Shown here: positions 45,911 to 57,960 of the stretch, in pieces
Position numbering within the stretch: position 1 is the first letter of the stretch
Layout: each line of letters starts with the position of its first letter
From: Acanthococcus lagerstroemiae
Lineage: Eukaryota; Arthropoda; Insecta; Hemiptera; Eriococcidae
DNA length: 64,000 bases
Assembly (NCBI GenBank): GCA_031841125.1
Contig: CM063110.1
Coordinates: 58,565,946 to 58,629,945 of the forward strand
Direction: 5' to 3'
Notes under the pieces: generated by a model
What the model saw: the letters and a program-made list of their open reading frames with translations, nothing else
What the model was told of the DNA's origin: nothing
Databases searched by the model: none
Position numbers and translations under genes: made by a program

Positions 45911-47069
45911 TCTGGGAGGTGCAATAGTCTTCATTGTTCTCCCTTGATGCATCGTCTAATGCGGAGATTCCCTCACTTGACGTGCATTGATGTGAGTGGA
46001 ACAAAGAAGGATAGACAAACTGGTGGAAGACCCCCATAGACGGGAAAATTGCCCACATTCACAATCCTCGGTCTCTCCATTTTGGAGGTGCGTTCAGAAT
46101 CAGAACAGCAAGGCCCGGGTGTTAACCATGAACGTGTTGTCATTAACACTCCGGGAACTTCCTATAGTGAAAATTACATTTGTTACACCATTCCAAACAT
46201 GGGTAACAAGTGTGTTAACTCGAGTCGAAAACCCGACTGACTCTGAACGATGTCCCCCATTCCCCCAGGTACAAGAAATGCTTTACCCGAACGACATTCC
46301 TTTCACTCGGGCACGCTCGTGTATTCTGACCACACTCTTGTGAATTAAAACGAATGCGTAGTGTCGGGGGGGGGGGCTCAAACGGATGGATTGAGTGTTG
46401 TCCATGGAAACAAAGGATGCCAAATGACCAAGAAGTCACCTAATCCTCGCTGAATGGCCTCTCCAAATTGACGCCCTGATGTATTGGCAGTCCTTGCCCG
46501 CGATCGGAATCTGATACTAAAACCGGGGTTATTCGTGTGACTTTGTTTTCAAGTATTCTATAAGCACCGGCACTTCTAGTCTTACACCTCTTCCCAGTCA
46601 CTCGAAGACGATTTATAGCCGACTATTTTGCAATCGTTATGTAATTTCCCATTCTGTGGCTTTTGGTCTTTCGATAAATAGATAATGGAGTGTTAAACTT
46701 CCGCCCATAGTACATGTGTGTTCCTGTGTCGAGAGAATGCGCCGCCACTTGTGGTTTGTAGGCTTGCACGTATAAATTTTCCCGTCGCCGATGCCATATA
46801 AATAGGCTGATTATTAGTTATTACCTGGTATCGTGAATTATAAATTATGGTAATTCATCTCTTCTACCTGTAGCGTTGTATTATAGGCAGGTCGATCGAT
46901 TATAATTGTGGTAGTTTGCAAATGTAATTACAGAATTACTGTGTTGCCCGACCTACTGTTTATTTTCCAAGTATATTAAGTATAGATGGGTTTCGCAAGT
47001 TTGTAAAAATTGGTCATCTTATTGCTACAGCTAGGGCATAAACTGAAATCTAGATATTTTGAGGTTGCC
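45911..47069. other. No gene seen
   Basis: Spacer. A plus-strand frame at 45996-46343 (115 residues) lacks motifs. A run of G at 46364-46375 may be the decayed end of a MITE. Confidence 0.35.
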
Positions 47070-47460
47070 TACCAGATCTCTTCTTAATCCAGTCGTAAAG
47101 AATCATAGCGAGCCTTTGCCTAATTTTAACAAATCTTGCTCAGCTTGATCGAGTCCTAATGAGACTTACATGTTCTAAGCATTTGTGAGAAGTCTTTACA
47201 CTCGTACAATGTCATAACTTTTAATTCAATTTTACAAAATCTTGACACAGTTACAAGGAGTTTTGAGTATTCTTAACAGCCATGAGGAGTCTCAGGGGGT
47301 CTTGATACAGTCGTCTCGTTAAGTGATACTGAAGTTTTCAAGATCCTGAACATTATCATAAAGAGTTCTACCAAGTCTTCATACAGCATTTAGCCTTTAT
47401 AAGCGCCTTACAAGCCTTTAAGAGTCTTCAACAAATACCAAAACAGTCTGGAGTGGTCTA
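47070..47460. repeat. Degenerate GAGTCTTGA tract, opposite orientation
   Basis: Imperfect words such as AGGAGTCTCAGGGGGTCTTGA, AGAGTCTTCAA and AAATCTTGACACAGTTA repeat at 20-25 base spacing. These are broadly the complement of the tract at 45420-45910. Confidence 0.6.
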
Positions 47461-47540
47461 AATGCGTTCTAGCCCAGTTTTACGGAGTTTTAACACAGAA
47501 TTAAGGACTTCGAATGATCCTTTAAAGACTTTAGGTGAAG

Positions 47541-48609
47541 TGCCACTTATTGGTCAGGTTTGCTTAGACCGTCATATCTCGAGCTCTAATTACATGGGGG
47601 AGTTGATTTTGGAATCGATGGATACTTTCATCCTCCCTTTACAACATATGATAAGATGGCGCTATCTCCCCCCCCCCTTGATTAATCCACAGGCATCCTA
47701 CGAAGGGCCCAGAACCCAAGATTTGGCTACTGTTGCCCAGTGTTGGTCTGCAGAATTTTCCGTTTTTAATTATAGCGTATGGTAGTGTATGCCATCAGGG
47801 AATGAGTTTCACTTACACGCGCCGATGTCAAGCTCAAGGGCTTTTTTCTGTGAATTTTTGGAAATTTGTTAAAATTTGCCAGTTATTGGTCGACCAATGT
47901 TCGGCACAATCTGAAAAAAAAATCATCTGAAAGTAAAGAAGAAAGGGAAATTCAATTTATTTATTCTAATCGAAGTAAAATTTGAAATGTACTTCTTCAG
48001 ACGTCATTTCATTCGACAGACTGGTAACAAGAGAACGAAAACATTAGCCAATCATTATTCAAAAAAACACTGGAGCCAAATATTGGTCAGACGAAATGCT
48101 GGTCCGTTTTTTCCCTCTTTTATTGAATTATTATTATTATTATTGCCAACTCTGAAATGGGCTATCTAACTTACTGAAACCAAAAAACGAGATAATAGGA
48201 CTAAGGTACAATCAGTTCCACAACTGGATTCCGTCTCCAATTCCCAGGACTTGCACTCGATAGGTAGCTACTCAGTCGTCTGTTAATTATTCGAAAAATG
48301 TTCCTTAGCATGTCTTTTGAACTCACGATTACAAGAAATCCGAAATAATGGCATGTGAAGTACTTACTTTTTCAATTTTGATGACGTACTTCGAAAATAA
48401 GGGAACGTTAAGACACCGAAAACTGGTAAATTTTTCACAGCTCATATGTTCAACTCGCATAATTAAAATCACTTCGAACACAGATCATATTGAAGTAATG
48501 TATGTCTGCCAGACACTGATAAAAATAAATAAAACTCGCGCCTTCTAGCAGACCAGATATATGGCTTCAAAATTTTGACAATTGATTGACACTTGACCAA
48601 TAAGTGGCA
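47541..48609. mobile_element. Candidate 1.07-kb element with TGCCACTTATTGGTC ends
   Basis: TGCCACTTATTGGTCAGG at 47541 pairs with its inverse at 48592-48609 (CTTGACCAATAAGTGGCA), and weaker similarity extends outward about 10 bases on each side. TATTGGTC recurs inside near 47884 and 48078 and inverted near 47891. It is AT-rich with a (TTA)n tract at 48127-48143 and no coding motif. No clear flanking duplication. Confidence 0.6.
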
Positions 48610-48619
48610 TTTTACCTTA

Positions 48620-48986
48620 CTTTGCTTTTGAAAAGCATAACACGTGAATATGCTCTGAATTTTCCGTAAGTTTTTAGCGACAAAGATGTATGTATTTTTG
48701 AAAGCCGAGAAAAAAGTCTGGCTCTATTCTGTAGCCACTTCAGCCCTGAAAATATATGCAAAAATCGCATCTCCGCCAGGTTTGCTGTTCTCTGTGTTCC
48801 CTGTTTCCGCGGCAGGACCATGAGAGGATTTTGGTTGTTAGGTCGGAGAAGGCTAAGTACCTACTTCGTCCAGAAAATCAATTTCAGTCCACCTAATGAT
48901 ACATTTTGAATAGGAAAATGAACTTTCCAAAGTGCATTAGGCATAAAAATCTAAAATTTCAAGAGGAACAGAAGACATACACCGAA
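48620..48986. other. No gene seen
   Basis: Short AT-rich spacer between two MITE-like elements. Confidence 0.35.
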
Positions 48987-49237
48987 TGGACACTGTTAAG
49001 TGTAAAGGAACCAACAGACATTTGTAAACAGAATGAGTTATTAGTATCATTGGAAAGATTGTAAAAAGTATAATTTTCCAAGATTGGGCCCCCGATTCAA
49101 AAATGTGTACTCAGGTTGAAAAAAGCTTATCAGTAAACGCTTTGTCATATAGTTTCTACATGGCTCTTGAATTTCGAATCACGTGTTCTCAAAAAACAGA
49201 TTTTGCTGGTTAGTTCCCTTACGCTTAACAGCGTCCA
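48987..49237. mobile_element. MITE family A, copy 2
   Basis: Ends TGGACACTGTTAAG and, inverted, TGGACGCTGTTAAG. The interior matches 14109-14360 in order and length (251 versus 252 bp), with scattered substitutions. The first 30 bases differ more, but the inverted pairing is kept there (AAAGGAAC against GTTCCCTT). Confidence 0.85.
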
Positions 49238-50218
49238 AATAACAGACGGTTCATATTTCAGAATTAGTCTGAGCAGGGCTTCACTGATGAAGGTGCGTTC
49301 ACATAAATGGTGTTACGATACTCGATAGTCAGTTGAAAAGTCTCCAAATGAACCACCTCCTGAACTTAATAATCTGGGTGATATAATGTCAAAAGATGCA
49401 TTTTTTGCGGACTAATTCCTATAGTAAAGTTTTTCTCGGGATTCTGTTGTGAAAGGGGTTCTTATATTAGCATGCTAAAAGTCTGATCCCATACCCCGCA
49501 TGCGTTGGGTGCTGTAGTGTGAAATGTGTTCCGCCGCGGCGATTTTTACAATTATCTCGGGAAATATTGTGTTTTTCGGGAAAGTAGTTATTACCAAAAA
49601 TGTTCCCCGTAAAATTCCCCATTGAAATAATTATTGTGATTTTTTTGGAAAAATTTGTTGTAACTCCATGCTCGGACTATGCTCCATGTTTTATGTACCT
49701 ACATTCCATTTCAGTCTGCACCTCTCCCATACCAATAAGTGACCTTGAGAAACATCACTTCAAGTACTTGTTTTTAAACTGGAGTGTTAAAATGGAAAGT
49801 ATATGTATTGTAGAGCATAGTTAATGCAGTCTAAATAATCGAATATAGCGGCGTATGAAATATTACTTCATAAAAATAGTAATTTTATGGGTTTAAAACG
49901 AGGTTTCTGAAGAAAATCATGAGGGCCATTTCAGTAGAGAATTTTATGTGGAACATTTATGTGATGACCACTTTCCCAAAACAGCTGATATTTCGCGAGA
50001 TAATGGCGAAATAAACGCCGCGGCGGGACTTATTCCGCGCTATAGTTCGTGGCGTGCGGGAGATACGGGGTGAGACATTTAGTATGTTAATAAGGACCCT
50101 TTTTTACTACAGAATTCCACAAAAAACTTTCTATAAAGAACATGTCCTTCCCAGGCAGGACAGGTATGTGTATGTGAACACATTCATAAACCTAACGCAA
50201 TTTATGCGTGATGCGTAT
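49238..50218. other. No gene seen
   Basis: AT-rich spacer without coding motifs or recognisable repeat borders. Confidence 0.35.
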
Positions 50219-50300
50219 AGTTTCCAAGGGCGCATGTAAACTGCACATACTGGGTAGTCAGGTAAAGAAAATGACATGTAAATTGCACACACAAACAAAG

Positions 50301-50668
50301 TGTCTACAGGTTTGGAAAATTTGGAAAGTTTGGAAAAAGTCAGGAATTTGAAAAGTAGGTCAGGAAGTTTGTAAATAGTCTGGAAATTCAACAATATTTC
50401 TAAGAAGTTTGGAAAAAAACAAAGAATGAACTCACGGAAAATTTTTTCTTCGTTTAATTTTACTTCACCACTCTATATGTATATTTGTGAACACCTTCCT
50501 AATGCTTTCACCCAAAAATCAACTTCAAATTTCAGTTCATTTTAACCATAGCGTCTAGTAGTATAAACATAAATATATACTATCTATACTGTAAAGGTTT
50601 AAAGAAGAGAAAAAAAAGTTTGGAAAAAGTCAGGAATTTATATTTTTCCATTCTTGTAGACACCTTGA
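50301..50668. mobile_element. Nested element with TGTCTACA ends
   Basis: Copy 1 lacks this segment, so its borders are visible by comparison. It begins TGTCTACAGG, ends with ...TTGTAGACACCTTGA, and is flanked by CAAAG (50296-50300 and 50669-50673). Both ends carry TTTGGAAAAAGTCAGGAATT-like words. It belongs with the GGGTGTCTA-ended elements noted at 19104-20408. Confidence 0.75.
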
Positions 50669-51119
50669 CAAAGAATAAAATTTTCAGATGAAAAAATTGT
50701 AAATTGCACACAGCTGCAAAAATCAGATTAAGCATTGAAATTGTAAATTGCACACATACAGAAATAAACTTTGGGATCAGAAAAAGTGTGAATTGCCCAC
50801 CCATATACAAGATTGGCGCATTTGTATTTCTGGGAAGAAGGCTTTAAATCTCAAACACTAGAGCCACAGAACTCTAGCAATACATTTGGAAACAGATCCC
50901 TAGTATGCGTTACTTTTCCATGAGAGAAAGGGACGGATTTGGAGGGAAATTAAATTTCCTGGGATGCCTAACCTCTCAGTCCCGCTGAGTTCTGCATTAC
51001 TAAACAATAAAGCTTGAAATTTTAAAATATCCACACATACACCTTCAAAATATCCATATCTGCTCATATTCTGCTTCTGTAATATCCATATCTGTGTATT
51101 CCTGAAGGAAACAGAGGTG

Positions 51120-51560
51120 TCAGCGTCCCCCTAAAATATGAACGTGTTCACATCCGTTCTCGTTCATGTGAGAAGAAGAACGCGTTCACTTTGTTCTCGT
51201 TTCGTCGTTTGTGGAGGTACTCCGTTTGTGAACGCATTCCCATTCGCAAACAGGAGTTGACATCTTCTGACTGTAGTCATTCCTCTCTCCGTTCTCTGCA
51301 TTCTCATTCACAAAATGAAACGAACGCGTTCCTGCTCTGTCTTGTTCATGTGAGAAGTAGAACGCGTTCACTTTGTTCTCGTTTATGGAGGTGCTCTGTT
51401 TGTGAACGTGTTCCCGTTCGCGAATGGGAGTTGACATCTCTGACTGTAGTTACTCCTCTCTCCGTTCTCATTCATGAAATGAAACGAACGCGTTCCTGCC
51501 CTTTCTTGTTCACTTGAGAAGAAGAACGCGTTCTGTTCTCATTTGTGGAGGTATTATAAC
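51120..51560. repeat. Minisatellite core of copy 2
   Basis: About three units with the same landmarks as in copy 1 (GGGAGTTGACATCT, GAAATGAAACGAACGCGTTC, AGAAGAAGAACGCG). Confidence 0.85.
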
Positions 51561-51837
51561 TACAAAGAAATCCACATGCTAAAAAAGATCAGAGAACATT
51601 GCCGTTCTCATCAACATGATAAATGAAAATTACTTATGGCTTTTTCTTGTACTGTGTGCAATTTCCAATTCATGTTTTGCTGCCGAACTTTTATAAGTGT
51701 GCGCAATTCACACTTTTGTTGCATACATCCGTCTTTTCACAGTACGTGCAATTTACAATTTTCACATGTGGTTTGCAAAGTAGGAGAAAAGCCTTCTGCT
51801 GGAAAGTGTGTGCAATTTACTTTCTCCCGGTTTCCAG

Positions 51838-53355
51838 GCATGTCGCATTACTAGGAATATGCATGCCTACTTCCACCACCAGATGTCGCTTTCGAACTTG
51901 ATACATTTTGGAAAGTTAATCTTCATATACTTTCTAAATTTTCTAGGTTGAGGATTAAGTTGACACTATGGGAGTGCTTAGGTTCCTCAACATTCTCGCA
52001 ATGTCTTCCAATAGGCAATATTTAGCGAATAGATTAAGGGGGAAGGTGCACTATGCTATTACTTGATGACGCAACGGGTAAGAGGACTATGCGATAGCTG
52101 TATTTCATGTTGTGTTTAAAGGACCCGCACAGGCAGAGAAAAACAGTCGAAAATTAATATGTGTCATTTTAATATTCAACTCTGTGTCAGTTCAACACGC
52201 AGCCCTGCATGTCATTCCATTGGGAGTTGAATATTTAAAAAAAAGAATGTTTTCCCCTTATATGACCTAATTGAGACAACAGTACCCTTGTTAATCGTCA
52301 AGCTTGTTTTTCAAAGACTCCCAAACAACAACCCTTGCACCTACCTGCGGCTTCTAAATTACAAGGCATACTGTCAGTTTGTTGTTGAAATGGCCCGCGC
52401 AGTCTGGGAAAATATTTCAGGGTAAAAGTGAGTCATTTGAACGCACTAACTTACATGTCCTACCGACGTAAAAGCTACACATTTTCATGGTTAAATACCA
52501 GATATGTCATTTTGACCCACATTTCTCAAAATGTTAACGTTAAGCGCCATGTGTGTTTTTCGGCACTTTTCGTTTTACCTCTCTCTTGGGACCAATTTCA
52601 GTGGTATGGAGCAAGGTTCTTATATTTACAAGGTTACCTCACTTGGATGCAACCTGCAACAATTCCTTCCCCTGCATCCGCACCCGGGATCCATTCCATA
52701 AGAAAGTAATGGGAAGATTGAATTTTTGCAGTAGAGGGCTCTTTTTTTTCTAAACGGTAGCCAATTTAATACTGTGTGTCGCAAAAATGATAGAAAAATA
52801 TGTTGAGGGCATCAGTTATGAGTAAAGATCGAAAAAAACTGTATTTCCATAAGCGGCCTAATATGAATGGGTCTACAGTGACGTCATGAACATCTTTGCG
52901 CCTGGCGAAGTTGGGTAATCTTCTAATTGTAGAAATTTTGGGTATGGAGATTAAACCTATGTAACATGTTGAGTCATGACCTGTACATTATGGTTCTGCA
53001 TCTGGCAATTTTTGATCAGATTGGTCAGAACTGGGTGACACTGTCAGGGTTACTAGATCTTCCCGGCGAGATCTCTCAGATTTGTTCAATTTCATTTTAA
53101 AAAAAATTGGCTAGTGGGTTGATAGCCACTGGGGGCAAAACATTTTGAAAGTCGCCAAAGTTTGAACCATCCTACCTCGAACCTAACTCTTGATATTGAC
53201 TGGGGCTACGCTGAAGTTATATAATTCTCCCTAAAACAGTTTTATGTTGAACGGCGGCGCTTTTAGTCGCAGTACTTTTTATGGGATCGAATTACTCGAA
53301 TCATGTTTATATGTGCGTGAAGGGTAGGCCTACTATTATTTATACTGCACTGGTG
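51838..53355. other. No gene seen
   Basis: Spacer. Two blocks starting GGACCCGCACAGGCAG (52121) and GGCCCGCGCAGTCTGGG (52392) look like diverged copies of one repeat. The plus-strand frame 52428-52709 has no motif. Confidence 0.35.
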
Positions 53356-54520
53356 GGACAGGTATGATACTCTCCGTTTCCGCTGGTAGGCGTAGTTCTT
53401 TTTCTTGCAACTTACATTCGCTTAATTCACTTTTGTTGTACATTGCTCCTCTCCGAGTGTGTGCGAGGAAAAGGTTAAACGAAACAGCCGAGTTTATCGT
53501 GGAAGTGCGTATTTGTACACGGTCCGAAAGCTCCAGTCACGGTCGTCGTGTTAGCCAATTACGTATCCGATTCTTCCACTTCCGTTGGCGGCTCTTACAA
53601 GTTCGTAGAGCCGCCACACCGTGTACAATGTATATAATGTGCGCAAAAAAAGGCCATAACCGCGAAACATGCGAAACAACGCGCAATAAAAATATTGGAA
53701 GACAACTGTAAATGATCGGACTTGGAGATAACATTTAGCTCTGGAGAAAAGAAAGAAGAAGAAAAAAAAAACAGGAAAGGAAAAAGGAAAAACATGCGAT
53801 GGCATGTAAATACGGTTACAACTAGCGACGAAATGGTTTCAGTCTTCGCGAGTCGTGGCAATAGTTTCCATAAAATCGCGAGAACTTATATTGAAAAATA
53901 CCTCCTTCGTAAAGTCTCATGTCTTATTTTGGTGTACGCGCACGTACACGTATGTGTGTGTGTGGGTGTGTATGTGTGAGCGCGCGTATAACTGAAATGC
54001 CAGATCAATATAAGATAGATATCGTGTTTACCATTGTGTTTGAAAAAGTTTCAATTTTCAGCACAGAACTTGAGAGCACGTTTATTGGAGAGCAGAATCT
54101 CACGGACTCAGAACTCTCGGATTACGAATAGCCAAATTTAGGCGCCACCATTTTGTAATTTTCGGAGTTTATGTCGACCGAGGTTTGTCTCTCTGATACT
54201 TAAGACTTGAGCATGCGATTCTGTTTGTTTATTTATTCCTTTTTTCTATATTCGGCTGGGTGAAAGGTGTTCCGAATTGATACTTAACTGCTGAAAATGA
54301 AGAAGCTTGGTTGTTATCTCGTACCGGTCGTGCCCATTCGCGAGCGACGATTTCGGTTTTCAACCAGGCTTCGATTATTCTGTAGATGTAAGGTCTCAAA
54401 ATGTTGTGTGTTCTTTCCATCGGATATTAAAGTGGATTATTAAGCTACGTATTTCTGCAGTGGCTGATGTTGAAAACATCCTTTATTATTCGGAGTTTTG
54501 AAAGGAAAAGTGATATTTGC
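53356..54520. other. CpG-rich stretch, no supported gene
   Basis: CpG frequency is high and recognisable transposons are absent; a (GT)n tract lies at 53952-53978. A plus-strand frame at 53364-53711 encodes 115 residues ending in MCAKKGHNRETCE, which looks like half a zinc knuckle but lacks the first Cys at the right spacing. Host promoter or exon DNA is possible but unsupported. Confidence 0.3.
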
Positions 54521-54844
54521 GAGTGAGTTATCAAAATGCGATGTAACGATTAACAGTACTGCCTGTGCATAGACGGCGAAATTATTTCTTTTCTAGAAGG
54601 AAGGGGTAAAGCAAAGTTCGAAGCTCGGATTTGATGACGTTTTTGAAGGATCTAAAGCTCTCTGTTTACGACTTTCACTAAAACGTTATTGTGTTTCCAT
54701 CGTCGCACAGCCTCTTTGGGAAATCTTGAAGGAACGAATTACTTCCTTATTCTCAGTTTCGCCGCCCATGTTTTACTGTAATTGCCTTTACTGGATAGCC
54801 ATGCTAGATGCATTATAGTAATATTTGTACAAAATATATAAAGA
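54521..54844. other. No gene seen
   Basis: Short spacer between the CpG-rich stretch and a LINE tail. Confidence 0.35.
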
Positions 54845-55255
54845 GGCTTTACAATCTAGTGATAGATCCCCGGCCCAAATGAGCATAGGTGTCCTTCAGT
54901 CTTTTCCATTCTCCCCGATTTATTGCTATAATTTGGTAATTTGGATGTAATAAGAACCTTGAGAAGTCGTCCCGCCATCTTTGCTCTGGATGACCTTTCT
55001 TCCTTTTCTTGTAACTTAAGAACCAAAATGTTGATTTATATGCCAATTTTAAAGGGTGTAGGCGGGTCACATGACCACCCCATTCCCGTTTTTATTCTTC
55101 TACAATTGTGTATCAGGTCTACATTGCCGGCTAGTCTGTTTCTTATGGAGTGAGTAGGGTGCCGGTCTCTTAATTTAACATTGAGGATCGATCTTTCTAT
55201 TCTGTTTTGGAATACTCTTAGTTATCACTTGATCTCCATGTTTGGCAGCCGAAGA
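54845..55255 (-). mobile_element. LINE C-terminal tail
   Basis: The minus strand runs from a FGCQTWR-like word near 55250, through a decayed DRSSMLN region and EWGGHVTRLHPLK, to GHPEQRWRDDFSRFL and RGEWKRLKDTYAHLG near 54880. This is the typical post-RT tail of RTE/Jockey-like LINEs. Reverse transcriptase and endonuclease are absent, so it is a short 5'-truncated copy. Confidence 0.85.
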
Positions 55256-55936
55256 AATTATAAGAAATGGTAGCAGACCCCTAGCCAGAGGGGTGCTAGG
55301 AGGTGCTGAGCACCCCCTGGCGCTTGCCGGAACCCCTCCCCCGGCAAAATTTTGTGAGTAAAAATAACGAATTCTTTAATTTTTCTCGCTAGTTTTGTTC
55401 AAAACTTTTCTTTCCACTACATTTTAATGTTTATAAACTTGGCAACACTGATGTTGCTTTGAAAGATAGACCAATCCTGTGTTTGTCGTTCTTCATATAT
55501 TCACAAACACAGTGGTAGGCCCCCGATCCAGTTCACATTGAATATCGCTAGCTAAATGCCTGAATGGTTGTTTGAGAACTGATAACTTGATAAGTTCACA
55601 GAAATATAATTTTTTACTTCCAAAAGTTCGAAACTTTGATCGTTGTAAAAGTGTTAATCTTTTTTCACGCGATATATTCAATTTGTTTTCAATGGGTTGT
55701 CAGTAAGTTGAATTACTGGTTTTGGTTATGAATTTTGAGACCAAATTCAGTGTTCGTATTGTAACATTGTAAATTTGATATTTTTCTTCCAGAATGTTTG
55801 GTTTATTTACGGTAAAATCCAAAAAAGTTCGACTATAAAGATTCGACTCCAACATCTTGAAATTCGAGCCTGAACAACGAACCTCCAGTTTCGTCGAATG
55901 ATTCGAATGTACAACCCTGCTGTTATACCCATGATT

Positions 55937-56229
55937 CAGTGGCGTAGCAGGATTTTCCCAGGGGGGCAAAGTAAAATTTTCTAGGGAGAAAAAGTCGAAA
56001 ATTGAGGTATTTTTAAGAAATCGCCGATACTACAGGACTATTTTATAAAAATGAAGGTAAAATTATTGCTCGAAAAGGCTCGAACGAAAATTTTTCGAGA
56101 AAACGTGTTTTTTAAAGGCGGAAAATAGTTCATTTTGGCATATTTTACAGTCAATTTCAGGTGATATTTTACAGTCAATTTCAGGTGCCTCGGGGGAATT
56201 AGCCCTCTTCACCCCTGGCTACACCACTG
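55937..56229. mobile_element. MITE with CAGTGGCGTAGC ends
   Basis: The left end is CAGTGGCGTAGCAGG and the right end is the complement of CAGTGGTGTAGCCAGGG, with a G run inside the left end. 293 bp, non-coding. A 22-base segment containing GATATTTTACAGTCAATTTC is tandemly duplicated near the right end. The ends are in hAT style, but the flanks do not show an 8-bp duplication. Confidence 0.7.
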
Positions 56230-56351
56230 CCTAGTAAAAATCTTCACATTATATATTATGTATATCCTCAAGCCTCCCTGGTAAACAGGCAGCACTCCCT
56301 ACCGCAGATGGCTGGCTACGAGCCTGAATGGTAGATACAATGCTTAGATAG

Positions 56352-56955
56352 AAAATGGGCGCGTTCGCTTCCAGTGACGTCACGGAGTGTGAGTTACTGC
56401 ATGGTTACTGCTAGCAAAAATACCCATCTTCGTTCCAACGTACGTATCGACTCCCGTAAGAAAAACCCACGGAGCAGAGATCAGTATGTTACTGCCTGAG
56501 AATAAGAAATTTGTTAGAAACCAGACGTTTATTAGCAAATGCTCAGAACGTTCTGAATTAAAAATATGTACCTTTGGTTTCTAACAAATTTCTTATTCTT
56601 AGGTATTATGTGTTTTTCTTACGGGAGTCGATACGTTCGTTGGATCCAAGTTAGGTATTTTTACTAACAGTAACCCACTCTGTGACGTCACGAGAAACCT
56701 GATGAGCGCGTTTGTGACTTTGAAGAAAACCAGGCGTGTAACCAAGGGGGGACCGGGGGGTCAGGCCCCTAAAAAATCTTGGCCCCCCCTGTGGCCCCCC
56801 GCTGAATTTGAAAATTTTGTAAAATTTATAGTATTAGATAAAATAAAGCAAAAGTTTTTAAAACTGGGCCCCCTTCAAAAATTCGTGGCCCTTTCTGCCC
56901 CCCCCCCCCCGTCAAAAAATCCTAGTTACGCCGCTGAAGAAAACGCGCCCATTTC
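56352..56955. repeat. Large palindromic foldback element
   Basis: The left arm (about 56352-56519) holds AAATGGGCGCG, AGTGACGTCAC, GGTTACTG, a TACGTATCGACTCCCGTAAG block and AATAAGAAATTTGTTAGAAACC. The right arm repeats all of these inverted, in reverse order, ending CGCGCCCATTT at about 56953. The centre at about 56520-56573 is unpaired. The right arm is split by the MITE at 56731-56936. Non-coding. Confidence 0.85.
56731..56936. mobile_element. hAT-type MITE nested in the palindrome
   Basis: It begins CAGGCGTGTAACC and ends with the complement of CAGCGGCGTAACT, and is bordered on both sides by AAGAAAAC (56723-56730 and 56937-56944), an exact 8-bp duplication. Length 206 bp. The interior has long G and C runs. 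The duplication length and CAG...CTG ends fit hAT. Removing it restores the pairing of the surrounding palindrome. Confidence 0.9.
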
Positions 56956-57009
56956 ACTTTATAATTGATTTCTGTATGGGCTTTTGAAAGTATTTTTTAA
57001 TGAGCAGTA

Positions 57010-57440
57010 CTTGGACCAAGCTCAGTTAATTCTCCTGTCAGTTTCTTTGGACCTTCACCCTTCCCATAAAATTAGTTGTCCTAAGTGAATAACCCCGTCT
57101 TCCTCTTCTACTATTATCCCATTGTCGGTAATTTTTTTGTTATTTTGATTATGTCTATTCAGTATTTTAGTTTTTCTTAATATTCATAGTCAAGCCTGCT
57201 TTTTCCCCTCAACATCTACCATTTGAATCGGTTTACTCATCTCATCTCTTGAAGTAGAGAAAAGGACAACATTGTCAGCAAATTTTAAGCTAGTCAGTCT
57301 ACATCAGTCGATGTTTAGGCCTTTGTCTCCCCCCCCCCAGTCCAGTGAGTGAATACACAATTGAACAGAGTAGGAAATGGTGGATCGCCGTGTTTTACCC
57401 CATTTTTGATATCAAAGTGTTGTTACTGGATCTTGATGAA
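57010..57440 (-). mobile_element. LINE remnant: RT palm
   Basis: The minus strand encodes FDIKNGVKHGDPPFPTLFN near 57400 (the GDPLSP region) and LKFADNVVLFS with the catalytic box at 57271-57282, where the second Asp is Asn. KAGLTMNIKK follows. Frameshifts lie between. The D-to-N change in the metal-binding pair would inactivate polymerisation even without the frameshifts. Confidence 0.85.
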
Positions 57441-57629
57441 CAATTGAGTTTAGAAGCTGAAGTTGACGGGCTCAGAATTGAGAGTAAAGTATTTTTAATG
57501 CTTCAGTAACGAATGCTTCCCTTGATTCTTACTTGGCAATGTCAGAAATCTTCCCTGTCCCAATGTCGAAATTGGTAGATTCGGAGAATGATTTCGTAGC
57601 AAAAGTGCATTAGGGTGGCAGTTATTTTA

Positions 57630-57960
57630 CTTTATTGATATTTTCATGTCTTTGCTCTGGTACACAAACCGGAGAAACGTTACTTTGGAATGTGATGAAA
57701 ATAGCGTTACGGGCTGGCTAGGTTGGCTGGCTGGCAACGGGAATGAATTACTGACTGACTAACTGACTGGAATGGACTAAACTGGACGGACTGACTGACT
57801 GACTCAACACTTCATTCGCCTGCAAGTCCCACACTCCTTGTATCAGCCTGTATTCCCTTGCGAGCATCACGTTCCTTGTACCAGCCTACGAGCACTATGC
57901 TCTGCTAGTGCATCATCTTACAGACGAGTCTGCAACCACGGGTGAGCATTTTCATGTCTG
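57630..57960. repeat. Dispersed repeat with GACT/GGCT microsatellite, copy 2
   Basis: Shares TTTTCATGTCTTTGCT, ACGTTACTTTGGA, GCGTTACGGGCTGGCTAGG and the GACTGACT tract with 36450-36700. In this copy the downstream part continues to about 57960. Confidence 0.75.

Larger units (their letters stand above)
50228..51828. mobile_element. Iteron-bearing DNA transposon, copy 2 (1,601 bp)
   Basis: Same borders as copy 1 (GGGCGCATG ... TTTCTCCC), flanked by AGTTTCCAA (50219-50227) and GGTTTCCAG (51829-51837), 7 of 9 matching. Most of the left interior, from about 50830 to 51060, is nearly identical to copy 1, so the two are closely related. It carries the same TGTAAATTGCACAC-type words on the left and inverted words on the right (for example 51808-51820). 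It differs by a 368-bp nested insertion and a slightly different minisatellite core (51120-51560). Confidence 0.8.

Noticed and set aside
53364..53711. 115-residue frame with MCAKKGHNRETCE resembling a zinc knuckle
   Set aside because: The first Cys of CCHC is not at the required spacing and nothing else in the frame looks like gag.
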